Positions 10,924-23,674 are shown, numbered from the stretch's first letter. The stretch is 64,000 nt of DNA from Voacanga thouarsii (GCA_026120185.1 JANUWF010001696.1:310001-374000); one strand, 5' to 3'. A program made the numbers and translations. The notes: generated from the letters alone by a model not told the origin.

Positions 10924-11401
10924 ATGGTTAGAATGATTAGAACAGCAAGGAAAGGACAACACTGGCACCATCCTATTCCTATCTACCCGGAGGACCTACC
11001 TGTGCCTCAACCAGTGCCTCAGCCTGCACTACAGCCAATCATTGCCCTGGATGATAGTAGCGACGATGAGGTCCAGATCATTGAGCCACCTCCCATACCC
11101 GTGATCGACCTGGTTACTGATAGTGAAGATGAGTAGATAGACATGGAATATGTTCCCCTTTCCCCCTAGTCCCATAGTTGATTTAACTGCTGACAGTGAT
11201 GACCCAGGGGAGATAGATTATGAATCTCCACCTAGACCTTCCTTTGTAACCCCACCTAATCAGTTTGGGACCGGGGAAAGTTCTAAGAGAGCTGGAAAGG
11301 AGCCAATAGATGGGTTTGCCAGTGGGGCTGGGATAGACTTCACTAGGAATTCTGGGGGATGGTTATATGATGCCGACATTGAGGACTCTGATGAGGATTA
11401 G
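10924..11401 (+). pseudogene. Tekay-1 extra ORF between PBS and gag (acidic, SIM-like motifs)
   Basis: I do not recognise this protein. It opens at ATGGTTAGAATG, directly after a pyrimidine-rich run ending in GTTGTAG that looks like a splice acceptor. The N-terminus is basic (MVRMIRTARKGQ), followed by a proline-glutamine stretch (PVPQPVPQPALQP). Then come four short hydrophobic cores followed by acidic runs: IIALDDSSDDE, VQIIEPPP, VIDLVTDSEDE and, after a frame change, IVDLTADSDD. It ends DADIEDSDED. These resemble phospho-type SUMO-interaction motifs; that reading is inference. A TAG at 11134-11136 and a one-base frame shift before about 11150 split it into two open pieces. Tekay-2 has a counterpart in the same place. 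Confidence 0.6.
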
Positions 11402-11672
11402 GAAGGCTAGGTTCTGCTTTGTTTAAAACGTTTTATTTGCCATTTTCAATAAACTCCTATGCTAGGAATCTATTCACCTTTACTGCTTTATTTCAAAATT
11501 TATGCAAATAAGAATACCTGGAGTACTCTAAGTTTTGAGAAAATTTATGTGTCATTCTTTATACAAAATTGCATCCAATTTCCTTTCGCTTTAAGTTGAA
11601 TGTGAATGCATACTCAATTTAGATATTTTCAACTTTGATGCATAAACTCATTATTTGGGGAAATGGTTTAGA
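11402..11672 (+). other. Spacer between extra ORF and gag
   Basis: About 270 AT-rich bases without an open frame. No ribosome entry or splice element can be named with confidence. The spacer in Tekay-2 (61514-61917) is longer. Confidence 0.5.
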
Positions 11673-12800
11673 ATGGCACCCAAACGTCGTGCAGCCACAT
11701 CCAGCAGAAGGGTTCCTGAGGCAGAGCCCGTGACACTGGAAATGGAAACAGCTCAAAGGACGTCAACAAATCAAGGGGATGAGAACGAAATGGGGCCAGA
11801 AATGGGTTCGGAAGAACCGGTTAGTGTGGCTATGACGCAAGCATTCCATAAAATGGCCGAGATTCTGCAAAACTTGACTGAGCGGAGGAATCCGAAAGGG
11901 GAAGATGAAGCGTTGGAGCGGTTTCTGAAATTTCAACTGCCTATCTTCTTGGGAGAGGCTGAACAAGACCAAAAAGCGGAACAATGGGTGGAACAAATGG
12001 AGGACATTTTTGCCATGCTCCAGTATACCGAAAGACGTATGGTGAAGTTTGTCGCATTCCGACTAAGGGGTCCAGCTCGGGCATGGTGGCAAAAGGTTCA
12101 GGATGATTGGGAGATGATTGACCAAGACTGGACGTGGGCTAATTTCGTGGAAGCATTCCGGGCAGAATATATCCCTTAGTGGATGGTCGAGAAGCGGGAA
12201 GACGAGTTTCAGAATCTGAAGCAGGGAAGCATGACAGTAGCCCAATACGCAGCGCGGTTCATGCAGCTGTCAAAGTACTGCAAGAGGCTGGTGGATACTG
12301 AACAAAACAGAACGAGGCAATTTGTTAAGGGATTAAGGCAAGAGCTAAGAAGGGCGTTAGCACCCTCTCCGCCAACGACTTATTCGGGGGCTATGGACGC
12401 AGCCACCCGTACTGAGAATGAAGACCGCAACCGATTGGCTTCCCGACCGTTCGTACCGACAAGACCGTCGCCAAGACCTTTTCAGAGGCAGCAACCTAAC
12501 AAGCGTCCTGCCAACCAGCAATGGCAGAATCGGGGAAAGCAAGCTCGAACAACGCCAGTTGGTCCAGTGCAGAATCTTCCTTTATGCCGGCACTGTGGAA
12601 AAAGGGGCCACATTGAGAAGAATTGTTGGTCGAAAGGAGGCGAGCGGAAGTGCTACCACTGCAGAGATCCGAGCTATCTACGGAACGCCTGCCCTAAGCT
12701 TTTCTGGATTGGACCCGGGAACTCAGCTCAGAACCCGGGGCCGAATCGAGCCAATACCTCGGGAGCTTCTAGGAGTGGAACGCAGAAGCCGCAAGTGAAA
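11673..12800 (+). pseudogene. gag: Tekay-1 gag (capsid and nucleocapsid), interrupted by a stop
   Basis: The ATG at 11673 (MAPKRRAATSSRR) is preferred; an open frame extends a few codons upstream only through a TTG. The capsid region includes MTQAFHKMAEILQNL, GEDEALERFLKFQLP, QWVEQMEDIFAMLQYTE and FRLRGPARAWWQ, the retrotransposon gag domain. A TAG at 12177-12179 falls between EYIP and WMVEKRE, where Tekay-2 has an arginine. Then come MTVAQYAARFMQLSKYC and two zinc knuckles: CRHCGKRGHIEKNCW is intact, while CYHCRDPSYLRNACP has Tyr in place of the metal-binding His. Gag would package the RNA; here it is truncated after about 168 codons. Confidence 0.88.
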
Positions 12801-14690
12801 GCAAAAGTTTTCGCTCTCAACCGGGAGGAGGTTGGAGTAGATGCAGCGATAGTGGAAGGTACGCTTGCTATTCAAGGTCGTTCTGTTAATGCATTGATAG
12901 ACCCTGGATCTACCCATTCCTATTTAAATAAGAATTGTGCATAGCAATTGGGTTGGGATGGAGTGGAACTACCTTTTACCGTGTTAGTAAGTACGCCTTT
13001 GGGGAAAATGGTGCAAGTAGATCGGTATGTGCAGAATTGTAAAATTGAAGTAGGGAGAGAAAAGTTGGAGGGAGATTTAATAGTCTTAGCTATTGATGAT
13101 TATGATTTGATATTGGGAATGGATTGGTTAGCGAAGCATGGTGCTAGGGTAGATTGTAAGAATAAGTCGGTTCAGTTCATTAGACCAGGGTGTGATGTGT
13201 TGGAGTTCAATGGCAAGAAAGTAGAAGAATTGAAGTTTTTGATAGCCGGGGCTAAAGCCCGGAAGTTGTTGAGGCAAGGATGCCAAGAATATTTAGCTTA
13301 TGTGATAAACAAGCCGAAGGACCAGTGCACTCTGGAGGATACTGAGGTGGTGAAGGATTTTCTTGACGTATTCCTGGCGGAACTCACTTCTCTACCTCCC
13401 AATCGAGAAGTTGAGTTCACTATTAATCTAGTCCCAGGAGCGGAACCGGTGTCTCGAACTCCGTATCGAATGGCACCGGCGGAGCTGAAAGAACTGAAGG
13501 AGCAACTAGAAGAATTGGTGAGGCAAGGTTATATCAAACCTAGCACGTCACCCTGGGGAGCACCTGTGCTATTTGTGAAGAAAAAGGACGGGACTCTAAG
13601 GTTGTGTATTGACTACCGGGGCTTGAACAACCTGACTATCAAGAATAAATATCCTCTGCTGTTAATTGACGAGCTATTCGACCAGCTGCAAGGATCCAGT
13701 TGTTACTCCAAGCTAGATTTGAGGCAAGGCTACTATCAAGTGAGGATAAAAGAGGAAGATATTCCTAAGACGGCCTTCAATAAGAGATATAGTCACTACG
13801 AGTTTGTGGTGATGCCTTTCGGGGTAACCAATGCACCCGCGGTATTTATGGATCTAATGCATCGAGTGTTCCAGCCTTACTTGGATAAGTTCGTGGTGGT
13901 CTTCATCGACGACATTCTTATATACTCCAAGAGCCCGGAGGACCATGCAGAACATTTGAAGTTGGTACTAGAAAAGCTAAGGGAGCACAAGCTTTACGCC
14001 AAGTTTAGCAAGTGCGAGTTTTGGTTGGATAGTGTGGTGTTTCTTGGTCACGTGGTGACTAAGGAGGGAATCAAAGTAGACCCAGCGAAGGTTGAAGCCG
14101 TATTACACTGGAAGCAACCAGAGAACATCACCGAGATTCGAAGCTTTTTGGGTTTGGCTGCCTACTACTGGAGGTTTATTAAGGGGTTTTCGACGTTAGC
14201 ATCTCCTATGACCCGGCTGCTGAGAAAGGACGTGCCCTTTGTTTGGAACGAAAAATGCGAAAAGAGTTTCCAAGAGTTGAAGCGGAGGTTAATGACAGCG
14301 CCTGTGCTGAGTCTGCCGGAGGTAGATAAACCTTACGCCCTATATACTGATGCCTCAAAGGAAGGCTTGGGAGCAGTTTTGATGCAAGATAGGAAGGTGA
14401 TCACCTATGTTTCCCGAAAACTGAAGCCACACGAAGTCAATTATCCCACGCATGATCTAGAGCTGGCTACCATTGTGTTCGCATTAAAGAAATGGCGACA
14501 TTATTTGTATGGGGCGGAATATGAGGTGTTTGCTGATCACAAAAGCTTGAAGTACATCTTCACCCAGAAAGACTTGAATTTGAGGCAGCGAAGATGGATG
14601 GAATTTCTGGAGGAATACCGGTGTCCTATCAACTACCACCCTGGGAAAGCCAACGTCGTTACTGATGCCCTGAGCCGGAAAGTCAGAATG
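12801..14690 (+). pseudogene. pol: Tekay-1 pol: protease, reverse transcriptase and RNase H
   Basis: In the same frame as gag. The protease has LIDPGSTHSY at about 12895-12925, then a TAG at 12942-12944 (Tekay-2 has a serine codon here), and continues [19 protein letters not shown] blocks follow: [38 protein letters not shown] and the catalytic [11 protein letters not shown] at about 13900. RNase H shows [35 protein letters not shown] and [11 protein letters not shown], so its acidic residues are present. From 12948 to 15251 the frame is open for 768 codons, an unusually good stretch for this window. Start M is not meaningful; the product would be part of a polyprotein. Confidence 0.92.
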
Positions 14691-16230
14691 GCCAGACTAA
14701 GAGTACAAGAGGTTAAAATGGTTCAGGACGTGTTGGACAGAAGAGCAGAAGTGCAAGAAGAGAGGATCATTATTAGCAACCTGAAGTTGACACCAGATCT
14801 AAGGCGAGAAATTGTTGAAGCCCAGCAAAGTAATGTGGAATTTCAGCTTTTCAAGGATAAGGAGATTAAACGGCAAGGCAGTGACTTCCATCAGGACGGA
14901 GCGGGAGTAATGTACTTCCGAGATCGTTTGTGTGTACCCGAGGAGCACCAGTTGAGGGACAAAATTTTAGAAGAAGCGCATAAGAGCAAGTACGCCATTC
15001 ATCCGGGAGAGGTCAAGATGTATCAAGATCTGAAAAAGTCCTATTGGTGGCCTGGGATGAAGCGGAATGTGGTTAAATATGTCTCAACGTGTCTAACCTG
15101 TCAGAAAGTCAAAGCGGAGCATAAGAAGGTGGCAGGATTATTACAACTGTTGCCAGTACCAGAATGGAAATGGGAAGAAGTGACCATGGACTTCGTCACT
15201 GGACTCCCTATGGCAAGGAGCCAAAAGGACGCCATATGGGTAGTAGTAGACTGACTGACCAAGTCGGTATATTTCGTCCCCGTGAATGTGAAGGATTTAA
15301 TGGAAAAGTTGGCTCAGACCTATGTACGGGAGATAGTCTGATTACACGGAGTACCTTCGAGTATTGTGTCCGACCGTGATCCGAGATTTACATCCCGATT
15401 TTGGGGCAAGTTTCAAGAATCGATGGGTTCTAGTCTGAAGTTCAGTACATCGGCGCATCCGCAGACCGATGGACAGTCAGAAAGGGTTATTCAGATATTT
15501 GAGGATATGCTGAGAGCCTGTGTATTGGATTTCGGAGATAAGTGGATTGAAAGTGTGCCGTATGCCGAGTTATCATACAACAACAGTTATCAAGCTTCGA
15601 TTGGAATGGCTCCGTATGAAGCTCTATATAGACGTAAGTGTCAAGTACCGCTATACTGGAGTTGGTCAGAGGATGGACACATAAGCAAGTCGAGAGAAGT
15701 CTATGTTCAAGAAATGTTGGATAAAGTCAAGTTAATTAGAGAAAGGTTGAGAGCAGCCTAGAGCAGACAAAAGAGTTACGCAGAAAATAGGTGAAGGGAG
15801 TTGGAATTTCAGGTGGGAGACAGCGTGTTCCTAAAACTGACACCAAATAGGGGAATTCTGAAACATCCGAGAGGGGGGAAAGCTGAATCTGAGGTATCTG
15901 GGTCCGTTTCCAATAAAAGAAAGAATTGGGCCAGTGGCGTATCGATTGGATTTGCCAGATGGGTTGACGGGAATTCACGACGTATTCCATGTATCACAGT
16001 TGAAGAAATACAATGCCGATCCCGGACATGTGTTGAATGACGAGCCATTAGTACTACAACCCGACTTAAGTTATGTGGAGAAACCCATAAAGATATTGGA
16101 CCGAAGTGTCAAGACTTTCCAGAACAAGCAGATTCCGATGGTAAAAGTGCAGTGGGAACATCATGGCACGCGAGATGCCACATGGGAGACAGAAGAATGG
16201 GTAAAGCGAAAGTATCCCGATCTGAGGTAA
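14691..16230 (+). pseudogene. pol: Tekay-1 pol: integrase and C-terminal chromodomain
   Basis: The zinc finger is visible as [12 protein letters not shown]...CLTCQK. The first catalytic Asp lies in TMDFVTGLP, the second in VSDRDPRFTS, the Glu in PQTDGQSERVIQIFEDML. The far end, LDRSVKTFQNKQIPMVKVQW to ATWETEEWVKRKYP, is a chromodomain, which in chromoviruses guides integration to marked chromatin. Four in-frame stops lie at 15252, 15339, 15759 and 15792. A frame change in the G-run at 15873-15878 moves the reading to a different frame for the last ~115 codons. Three stops replace an expected arginine (CGA to TGA) and one a glutamine (CAG to TAG). Confidence 0.9.
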
Positions 16231-16263
16231 AGGTGCGTCTGAATTTCGGGACGAAATTCTCCT

Positions 16264-16276
16264 AAGGAGGGGAGGA
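16264..16276 (+). promoter_or_regulatory. Tekay-1 polypurine tract
   Basis: AAGGAGGGGAGGA directly abuts the TGTGAAACCC start of the 3' LTR, the expected plus-strand priming site. It follows the noncoding GGGACGAAATTCTCC stretch typical of the end of Tekay-like elements. Confidence 0.85.
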
Positions 16277-19200
16277 TGTGAAACCCCACCTAAAGCCAAC
16301 CCTAGAGTAAGAGGGTCAGGAATGCATATCATATTATTTTGCATGAATATATATGTTTTTGAATGATTTTATGTGCTTTAGAATCGTGGATTATAGGTTT
16401 AAATGCTTTGTTATACTTATTAAGTGGGAGGGGTAAAATGGTAATTTTTCTTGAGGTCAGAATAGGAAGATAACTTGAGGAGTAGATAAGAAAAATATAT
16501 GGGTGAGAAAATAAGAGCAAGACTTAGTAAGGTTAAGTAGTTAGAGTCTTGGAATTAATCTCTAAGGTCATGAGTTCAAATCCCAACATTTAAGCTTTTA
16601 CCATGATTATCTTAATTAAGTTTGAATTTTTGTTTTCTTCCATTCCATGAAAATAGGAATGATTGTCTTAAGGGAGACATGAAGAGAATGTCCTAATCTT
16701 ATTCTCATGTCCTAAAAGAATTCTAGAAGAATTCTTGTCCAACTTATTACCTCTAGTTTTGTCCAAGCATTTTCATAATTTAAATAAACTAAAATCCATT
16801 AAATCTTTTTCTTTGAATTCCAAAAAAAATCTGTGATAATTTCTTCCCCTTGAATTTCGAAAATCAGCTTTGGGGAAGGGAGGTTGACCGAAAAATAGGA
16901 GGGGAAATAGGAAGGGTTCCAAGAGAAAATCAATCACCATGGAAGGACCTTCAAATCTATCTTCAAGATGTTCATGCTTTAGTGGTAGGAAATCTGGAAA
17001 GTTTCCGGATTTGTTGCAGCCCTTCTCTTCAAAAATTCAAGCCATAAAGCCAACTATTTGCTGCCAAGAAAATGGTCATTTCAAGTGGCTTGGAAGCTGG
17101 AAAAATTGTGCAATTTTCGGACTGCACAAAACAGCACCAAACCAGAAATTTTTTTGGGCAATTCGTAGCTCTTCATCAAGGAAATGAAGCTGTTTTTAGT
17201 TCATCTTCAAGCCAGCAAACTTCTTCGCATTAGTCCAGGAATGAGGCTGAAAAACCACCCTTGGAAGACCCTCAAACAACCCTGAAGAACCTCTGAAGAA
17301 CCGAGCTAAGAAGGTGCGAAAATCCTGTACCAAAATTCTGCAAATTTTCGAAAAAGCCATGAACACTTGAGAGCAGAATTTTTCCAGCCTTGTTCCTTTC
17401 TAGCCTAGGACCGAAAGTCACCTTCAATCTCTGTAGAACTGAGCCTTGCTCAGCCATACTCTGAACACCATTAAACCCACACTTACCTTGAAGCATAAGG
17501 ACTCCATGGTTGCACCACAAAACACTTCTAAGAACACTCCATTCACACTCCATTTGAACTTCAAAAATTCCAGCATTCCACTCCCATAAATCACTCTTGC
17601 ATTAAGCTGAAATAACCAGAATTTTCTCTGCCTTTAAGGACTGAATTTCGGCCAGCCTTGAGCAACATTAACCCTCAACCATTTCAGCAAAACATGCCTG
17701 TTCCAGCCGACACCATTAAAGCTCCTAGACACCTCTCTTGATCAAACACCATAGTTGATCTTTTACCTTAAACATCTCCACCATTTCCTCCATTTAAATT
17801 TCAAATTAAATCTGGTTTCTCTCTCTCACAAAGCTGAAAACCGAAACCCTCAATCACACCCTACCATTCGGCCAGCTTTCTAGCAGAATTCACACAGCAC
17901 TTCTTCTAGTTTCTCTCCATTTTCACCTAAAACACCAAGAACACCAAGAGCACCAAGTACACACACTAAACTTCTTCAAGCCTAAACCAACTCCAAACAC
18001 CTCCAATCACTGTCAAATACTCCAGATCATCTCTACTTAATCCCTAGACTTCATTTCTGCCATTTATAACACAAAATCTCGCAAACAAGAATTTTCAACC
18101 GGATCAAAAAAATCAGTTTTTTTTGAACGCCTCAAGAACATCAACAAGGTAAAACATGAACAATCTTCTTGTTCATCTTCTTCCATTCAATTCTCAATAC
18201 CCCTATCTAATGCTCTCTTTCTTTCTCTCTCTCTCTCTCTCTCTCTCACCCTTTTCTAACTGAAATGGTTGATCAAACCATCAACCATGAACGTTGTTTC
18301 ATTGGATCATTCAAGTCATTACATCGCGCGTGGACCTTCTTTTGTCTTCATCAAAGGGCTCGACAATCAAGTATTCATTCTTAAATTTCTCTTATTAAAT
18401 TCTGAAATCATGTCTCCTAGTCGATGATTGAGAAATGGATTATGATTGGGAGATTGAATATATGCATGTGGATTAGGGGATGAAGTTATGCCATGATGAT
18501 GGTTGTATTTGACTAGGATGTATGTGTTTTCCTTTCGAATCAATATATGTTCTTCATGTTTGTTGAATTTAATGGATGTTGAAGCATGATTAAATATTAT
18601 GACACCAAAGGTGATTAGGCTTTTATGATCTTATTTTCCATGGAAACCATGATTGATGATTATGCTTAGTAGGATTTTTGGCCATGTGATAGCATGAGAT
18701 AGTTCAAGTGTTTGTTCATGAATAGATTAATTTCTTGTTTGATGATGGAGAATGGGATCGTTAATCTTTTCTAGCAATAGGAAGACCATGATGTAAGATT
18801 ATTTTCTTGTTAATTCTAAGTTATATTCATCAACAAATTTTATTACATGAATTAAAATTACTACTATATTTTTCTTCAAAAAAATTTGAAGCACTAGGGG
18901 ATTTGGATTAGAATATTAAGTCAAACTATTAATATTTTTATTAAACGAAAATTAAAAATAATTTATTAATAAATTTTAATTATTATGAATTATTTATTAT
19001 CACTTCGAAATTAATTAGAAATTATTATTTATTTAATTTATTATTTATTTATAATAAAGCTATTTTTAAATTACCATTTCTTAATATCAAATAAGACTTA
19101 ATAATATTTAAAATTCAAACCTTGGTTTATTTATTAATAATAACACACAAGAATTATTATTTGAGTCTATAATTTATTAACAATTATTTTAGAACCCCTA

Positions 19201-20470
19201 GTTATTTCAACCTATCAAACTAGACTTAGTTTGTAAAATTCTTCAACATCTAGCCTTAAAGCTTAGGACATTAAGATCATGGTTAGTCATGGGTGTATCT
19301 AGTTGAGCCAAGAATTATTTATGTAGGGCAGATATAGCTTGAATGTGACCCTATGTTTTGTGTTTACCCCAGGCAGGGGTTAGGTCGGCCCTAGAAGACT
19401 TTTGAGTAGAGCAAGCAAAAAAGAAGGTAAGCTCCCGCATGGAGTTTTGTGAAGACCAAAAAGTTATTGTGGCAAGCCAAATATGATGTATATGGACATT
19501 TATTTTGTAAAGGCAATTAAGGATTGTTTTTCCTTTTTATTTCCGCCAAGCCAATCATTTGAAAATTAAACAAGCAGTCTTACACAAAATGCTAAACTCC
19601 TTCGAAAACCCAACTTTGACAAGACTTTTAGAAACCCTTAATTGCTATTTCCAAATTAAGCAAAGTTTGATCAATTTTCTCCCAAGTGGAACAATCAACG
19701 TTGAGTATTCAATAAGGGTAGACCACCAGGACTAGTCTTTGAAGGGTTAGGGTAAGTCTCTCAGTAGGTGGCCACCTCTGAGGGGTGAGTCCTTCTTGGA
19801 TAGGATGCCAGTCCGGTAGGTCATACCGGTCCGAGCTAGCAAGTTTCAGTCATGTGGACAACCGGTAAGTTTGGGTGTAGAGATGGAGGAGTATCTCACC
19901 CGGTAGGCCGTACACCTACCTTTTGTCAGCATTGCACAAAGTGTGGCATTCTGACTGTTATTGGTCATGGGGCCCAACGTGTGGTAACCCATGGCTACCC
20001 ATTTGAGTGGTTGTATTTATTGTGCACATGTATGATTTGAAAAGTGAAACACCACTCTTTATTTTCAATGCTTATTTATTGCTTGCCAGCACTTTTCCTT
20101 ATGAAACTTTTACAATTTGCATACATGAATTATTTTACCTGAAACACTTAAAGCACACACGGGCTTACTGAGATTTTTTTCTCACCACCTTTTATGCCAT
20201 ATTTTCAAGAAGATCCTACTGTGGAGATCATTAGCTAGAATGTTGCCTTGCTTGAAGACTCTTGTTATTTACTTTAAGTATTGTTTGAGAGATTGTTGCA
20301 AACAATTTATTTTGGATTTGTTCCAGTATTTATCTTTTGGGTTGTAATAAATTTAGTTTTAAAATCATTAGTTTTATTTTATTTTCATGTAACCTAGTTA
20401 TAAAGACCCATTGTCCTTTGGACGGGGCGACATCCCCGGCCCTGTTGGGACTAGATAGTGGGGTGTTACA
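16277..20470 (+). repeat. Tekay-1 3' LTR
   Basis: A 4194-base copy of the 5' LTR with the same TGTGAAACCC start and GTGTTACA end. Differences include scattered substitutions, a longer CT run (18213-18247) and a 19-base deletion at about 19858 between two GTGGAC copies that the 5' LTR still has (10190-10215). The tRNA-like module is at about 16519-16591 with A-box GG changed to AG (AAGTAG). The acceptor of the intron-like block reads TTTTCAAG instead of TTTTCAGG (20205-20215). Confidence 0.93.
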
Positions 20471-20475
20471 TAAAT
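20471..20475. repeat. Target-site duplication of Tekay-1, right copy
   Basis: TAAAT directly after GTGTTACA, matching 6621-6625. Confidence 0.9.
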
Positions 20476-21425
20476 CCTCTTTGATTTTATTAAAACCTAT
20501 ATATTACCTTGCACATTCTATAATTAATTAATTATTGTAGGCCATGAATTACTTTTAGACTTAATTAATTATTTTGGCATAATGGACTTTCTAGAATGAA
20601 ATAAATTCTATCATTCCTCAAGTAGTCCAAATAATTTGTGTGATGACTAAAATAGTCACTCCGATTTTTAGAGCTATCTTAGGGATGAAAAGACATATTA
20701 TTCTTGACTACTAAAATGACCAAAGTACCTTTGCTAGCAAATAGTTGTATTGTATCATTTTAAATATTTCATTTATTACAATATGGAAATATTGATCCTG
20801 AAAATAATATTGCAAAAGTGTTTTCTTTGGCCTACCGGTATAATGACGAAAATGCCCCTCTACGTAACACTCGTTATTGAGAAAGGAAAAATGCACTAAC
20901 ACATTTCTAAATGACACCTACCATTCTTTGATAACTAGTTTAATAATTTATGACTTCCAGTATATATGTACTTATCATAGGAAGCTACCCAAAAGTGTAC
21001 ATACTTAAGCATGTTTCCTAGGGCCCTAGATTATTTAGATTATCAGGGACAATCACAAGTAGGTGATTTCTTCACGTAATGAAGCATAGAAACTCTATTG
21101 TATAAGTTTATCTTAATTAACTAGAGTCATATACCCAATATACAAGGTAATTGGTCTTACAATAAAACCTCACCCATCATACATTAAAGTGTACAAGTCC
21201 AGCTTTACCAGACCACCAATTTATACTCAAGCCTTAAGGTACTCATCCATGTAGTAGCTACAATTTAATTTAGTACTTTTATAAGGATTATTATGGCGTG
21301 ATCCATTTCTATAAATTCCAAATGCATTTGCACTATTGGTGTCAATGGACTTCTCACGGGTTAAAGGCAAACTATTTCCCAGTTAGAAATCATAGTTTAA
21401 TGATCTAAACTTTGATGAAGTTCCT
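20476..21425 (-). repeat. Copia-A LTR, middle fragment
   Basis: This continues the copia LTR cut by Tekay-1 at 6625/20471. It is recognised because the stretch GACTACTAAAATGACC...CCTACCGGTATAATGACG...GCATAGAAACTCTATTGTATAAG matches, with divergence, the minus-strand LTR piece at 33870-34699 and, in reverse orientation, 41100-42100. It is cut again at 21425 by solo LTR-B and resumes at 24770. No gene is present. Confidence 0.7.
21421..21425. repeat. Probable target-site duplication of solo LTR-B, left copy
   Basis: TTCCT precedes the LTR; TGCCT follows it at 24770-24774. Four of five bases agree, consistent with a mutated duplication. Confidence 0.5.
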
Positions 21426-21682
21426 TGTAATACCCCGCCCAAAACCACCTTTGACCTATGGGGAAAAGTCATGCATTGCATAGCATCTTGCATTTCATGT
21501 GACATCTTCAAATTATTTTTGTATGGGTGCATGTGATTTTCAAGGTTGTGCTTGCATAAATTTATTTAAATGTGTTGTTGCATTACTTGAGAGTTGTTTT
21601 AAGTGAAGTTTAGTAGGGGAGATGGAGGGACGAGAATTAGGATGGAAAGAATTTCCTAGAGAAATATTATCATCGGAGTTGA

Positions 21683-21745
21683 TTTGGAATAGCGGTTGGG
21701 TTTGGTGATTTTCCTTGGTGACCCGAGTTCGAATCTTACCTCTTG
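21683..21745 (+). promoter_or_regulatory. tRNA-like A-box/B-box module in solo LTR-B
   Basis: TAGCGGTTGGG (21690-21700) fits the A-box with one mismatch. GAGTTCGAATCT (21725-21736) resembles a B-box. The pair starts about 265 bases from the LTR start, the same relative place as in Tekay-1 and solo LTR-A. The sequence around it is otherwise quite different from those LTRs. Confidence 0.45.
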
Positions 21746-23674
21746 TGAATCTTAGTTTTTCTTATGAATTTTTTTCTCTAGATTTGTTCATGCTTTGGCC
21801 GAAAAACCCTAGCCATCCTGGTGAATTTCAGCTCCATCATCTAAGGAGATAAGTCTCCATATTTATCTCCTAAATTCAAGGATTTTTTATGAGGATAAAG
21901 TTTAATTTTATTACCAGCTTTTATTCTTTGATTTTCGAAAATCCTAGTTAGAATAATTAGATTCCAGCTTGGTTTTAATGTATCAGATTTTGTAATTGAT
22001 AGTGGGAACTAAATTGCTAGTTTTCTAGTTAGATAACTTGTTGATTTTGAACAAAAAACCCTAGCTAAAAATCTGGAAAATTATTCAACATAGTGCCGCC
22101 ACCTTTGAAGGTGTTTTAGCTCAAAACAAACTCTTTCAATACTAGGAAATCTTATCCTAAATCCTTTAGCAAATTAGATTTTATTTCAATCCTAAATCAA
22201 CTAGGCTTTACTCTCTCCTTTTCCTACAGAATTTCGGCAGCCTTGTGCATGCACAAGCCGCATGAAATTCCTGCACTCCTAAGTGCAATCAAACTCTTCA
22301 ATCCCTAGCTCAAATCACCTAGAACACCCCCCACCAAATCAGATTGCTGTGGTCACACAAAATCAGATTTTATCCACCAAAAATTCCAGAATTTCGGCCA
22401 GCTTCAAACCAGGATTTTTGGCAGCTTCAAACTAGAATTTTCAGCTGGCTTTGCTTAATGCAATGACCAAAAATTCTGCACTCCAACCACCACTAAAACT
22501 CCCTATTGAATTGGCCAATTTCAACGCCTAAAGAACTCATTATTTCCTCTCTGAATTGCGAAAAGATTAGCAACCAAAACAGCCTGAATTTTCCCTCTTT
22601 TGTTCAGCAAATTTTTGCACAAAAACCACTACATGTGCACAGGATTTTCGGTGTCCAAAAGCTGTGCAAACTCTTCCTTGAGTAGACAAAAAGACCTGAA
22701 CACACACAGCCCTTTTCTTGAACAATATTTCGGCCAGCATAAGAAAACAATTCCAGATTATTTTCTCCTATTAAACCTTCCCAATTTCAGCAGCAAAAAG
22801 GAGTAAGCTGCAATTTTTGCCCTTGCTATCCAAGAAACCTAAAGCTATTAGGAGTCCGTCTTAGCACCACCGTCTATCCCTAAATCAAACTTCTCTAACC
22901 TTAAATCACAGTAGCCGACCACTCCCTCCTTCCTACACGAAAATTCCAGCAAGAATTCTTTTGCAATTTTCAAAAATCCCAAGAGCAATTCCTAGCAAAA
23001 AACTAGTCACACCCTAAGGTAAGCAAAAATTATCTCAGCCTCTTAAATCCTTTCTTTCGTCAATTCTTTGCTTTTCCTTCCCTTGAATCACACCACCTAA
23101 AGGCTGATTTCATCCTCTTTAGCTACCTTCGGACAAAAGGAAAGAAAAAAGGCAGCTTTTCTCTTCTTCTCAAACGAACTCGGGACGATCACCATAGGAG
23201 CATCGAGATCTTAATAACCCGGTTGTGTCAAGGTAAGGGAATTCTTACCCTTGATGTCGAAGTTATGGTCTAATAAGATTGATAAGGTCTATGGAAGTAT
23301 GATAGCATGATATATGTGCTTGGTGGGGATAGATGAATATTTTGAGTCGAGTAATTAATTAAGAATATTCAATGGATAGTAATGCCATGTTTTATTGTGA
23401 TAAAGACGGATGTGAATTGTGATGGTCAAGTCAAGACCTTTTTGATATATTAATCATGTCTTTGATGGATGTAGGGTCATAGTGTATGAGCTTTGAGAAG
23501 TAGATAATTTATTTGGAGGTAGATAATGGATTGTGAATTGTTATGGGAATAAATAAGTTTAATGCATGTTTGAATCGATTGAGACCCTGATCATGATATT
23601 ATGTGATTCTAGATCAGGAGGGTATTTGAAGAAAGCAAGCTGTGATTTTATCTTGTTTATCTAAGGCATATCAA

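Larger units (their letters stand above)
6626..20470 (+). mobile_element. Tekay-1: end-to-end Ty3/gypsy chromovirus (Tekay/Del-like)
   Basis: A 13.8 kb element with 4.2 kb LTRs, a primer-binding site complementary to tRNA-iMet, an extra ORF, gag with two zinc knuckles, protease, reverse transcriptase, RNase H, integrase, a C-terminal chromodomain and a polypurine tract, bounded by a perfect TAAAT duplication. The domain order RT-RH-IN-chromodomain is that of plant chromoviruses; the very long LTRs suit the Tekay/Del group. It is inserted into the LTR of the older minus-strand Copia-A. Six in-frame stops and at least two frameshifts make this copy non-autonomous. Two similar LTRs and an intact duplication suggest a fairly recent insertion; I did not compute an age. 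Confidence 0.93.
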
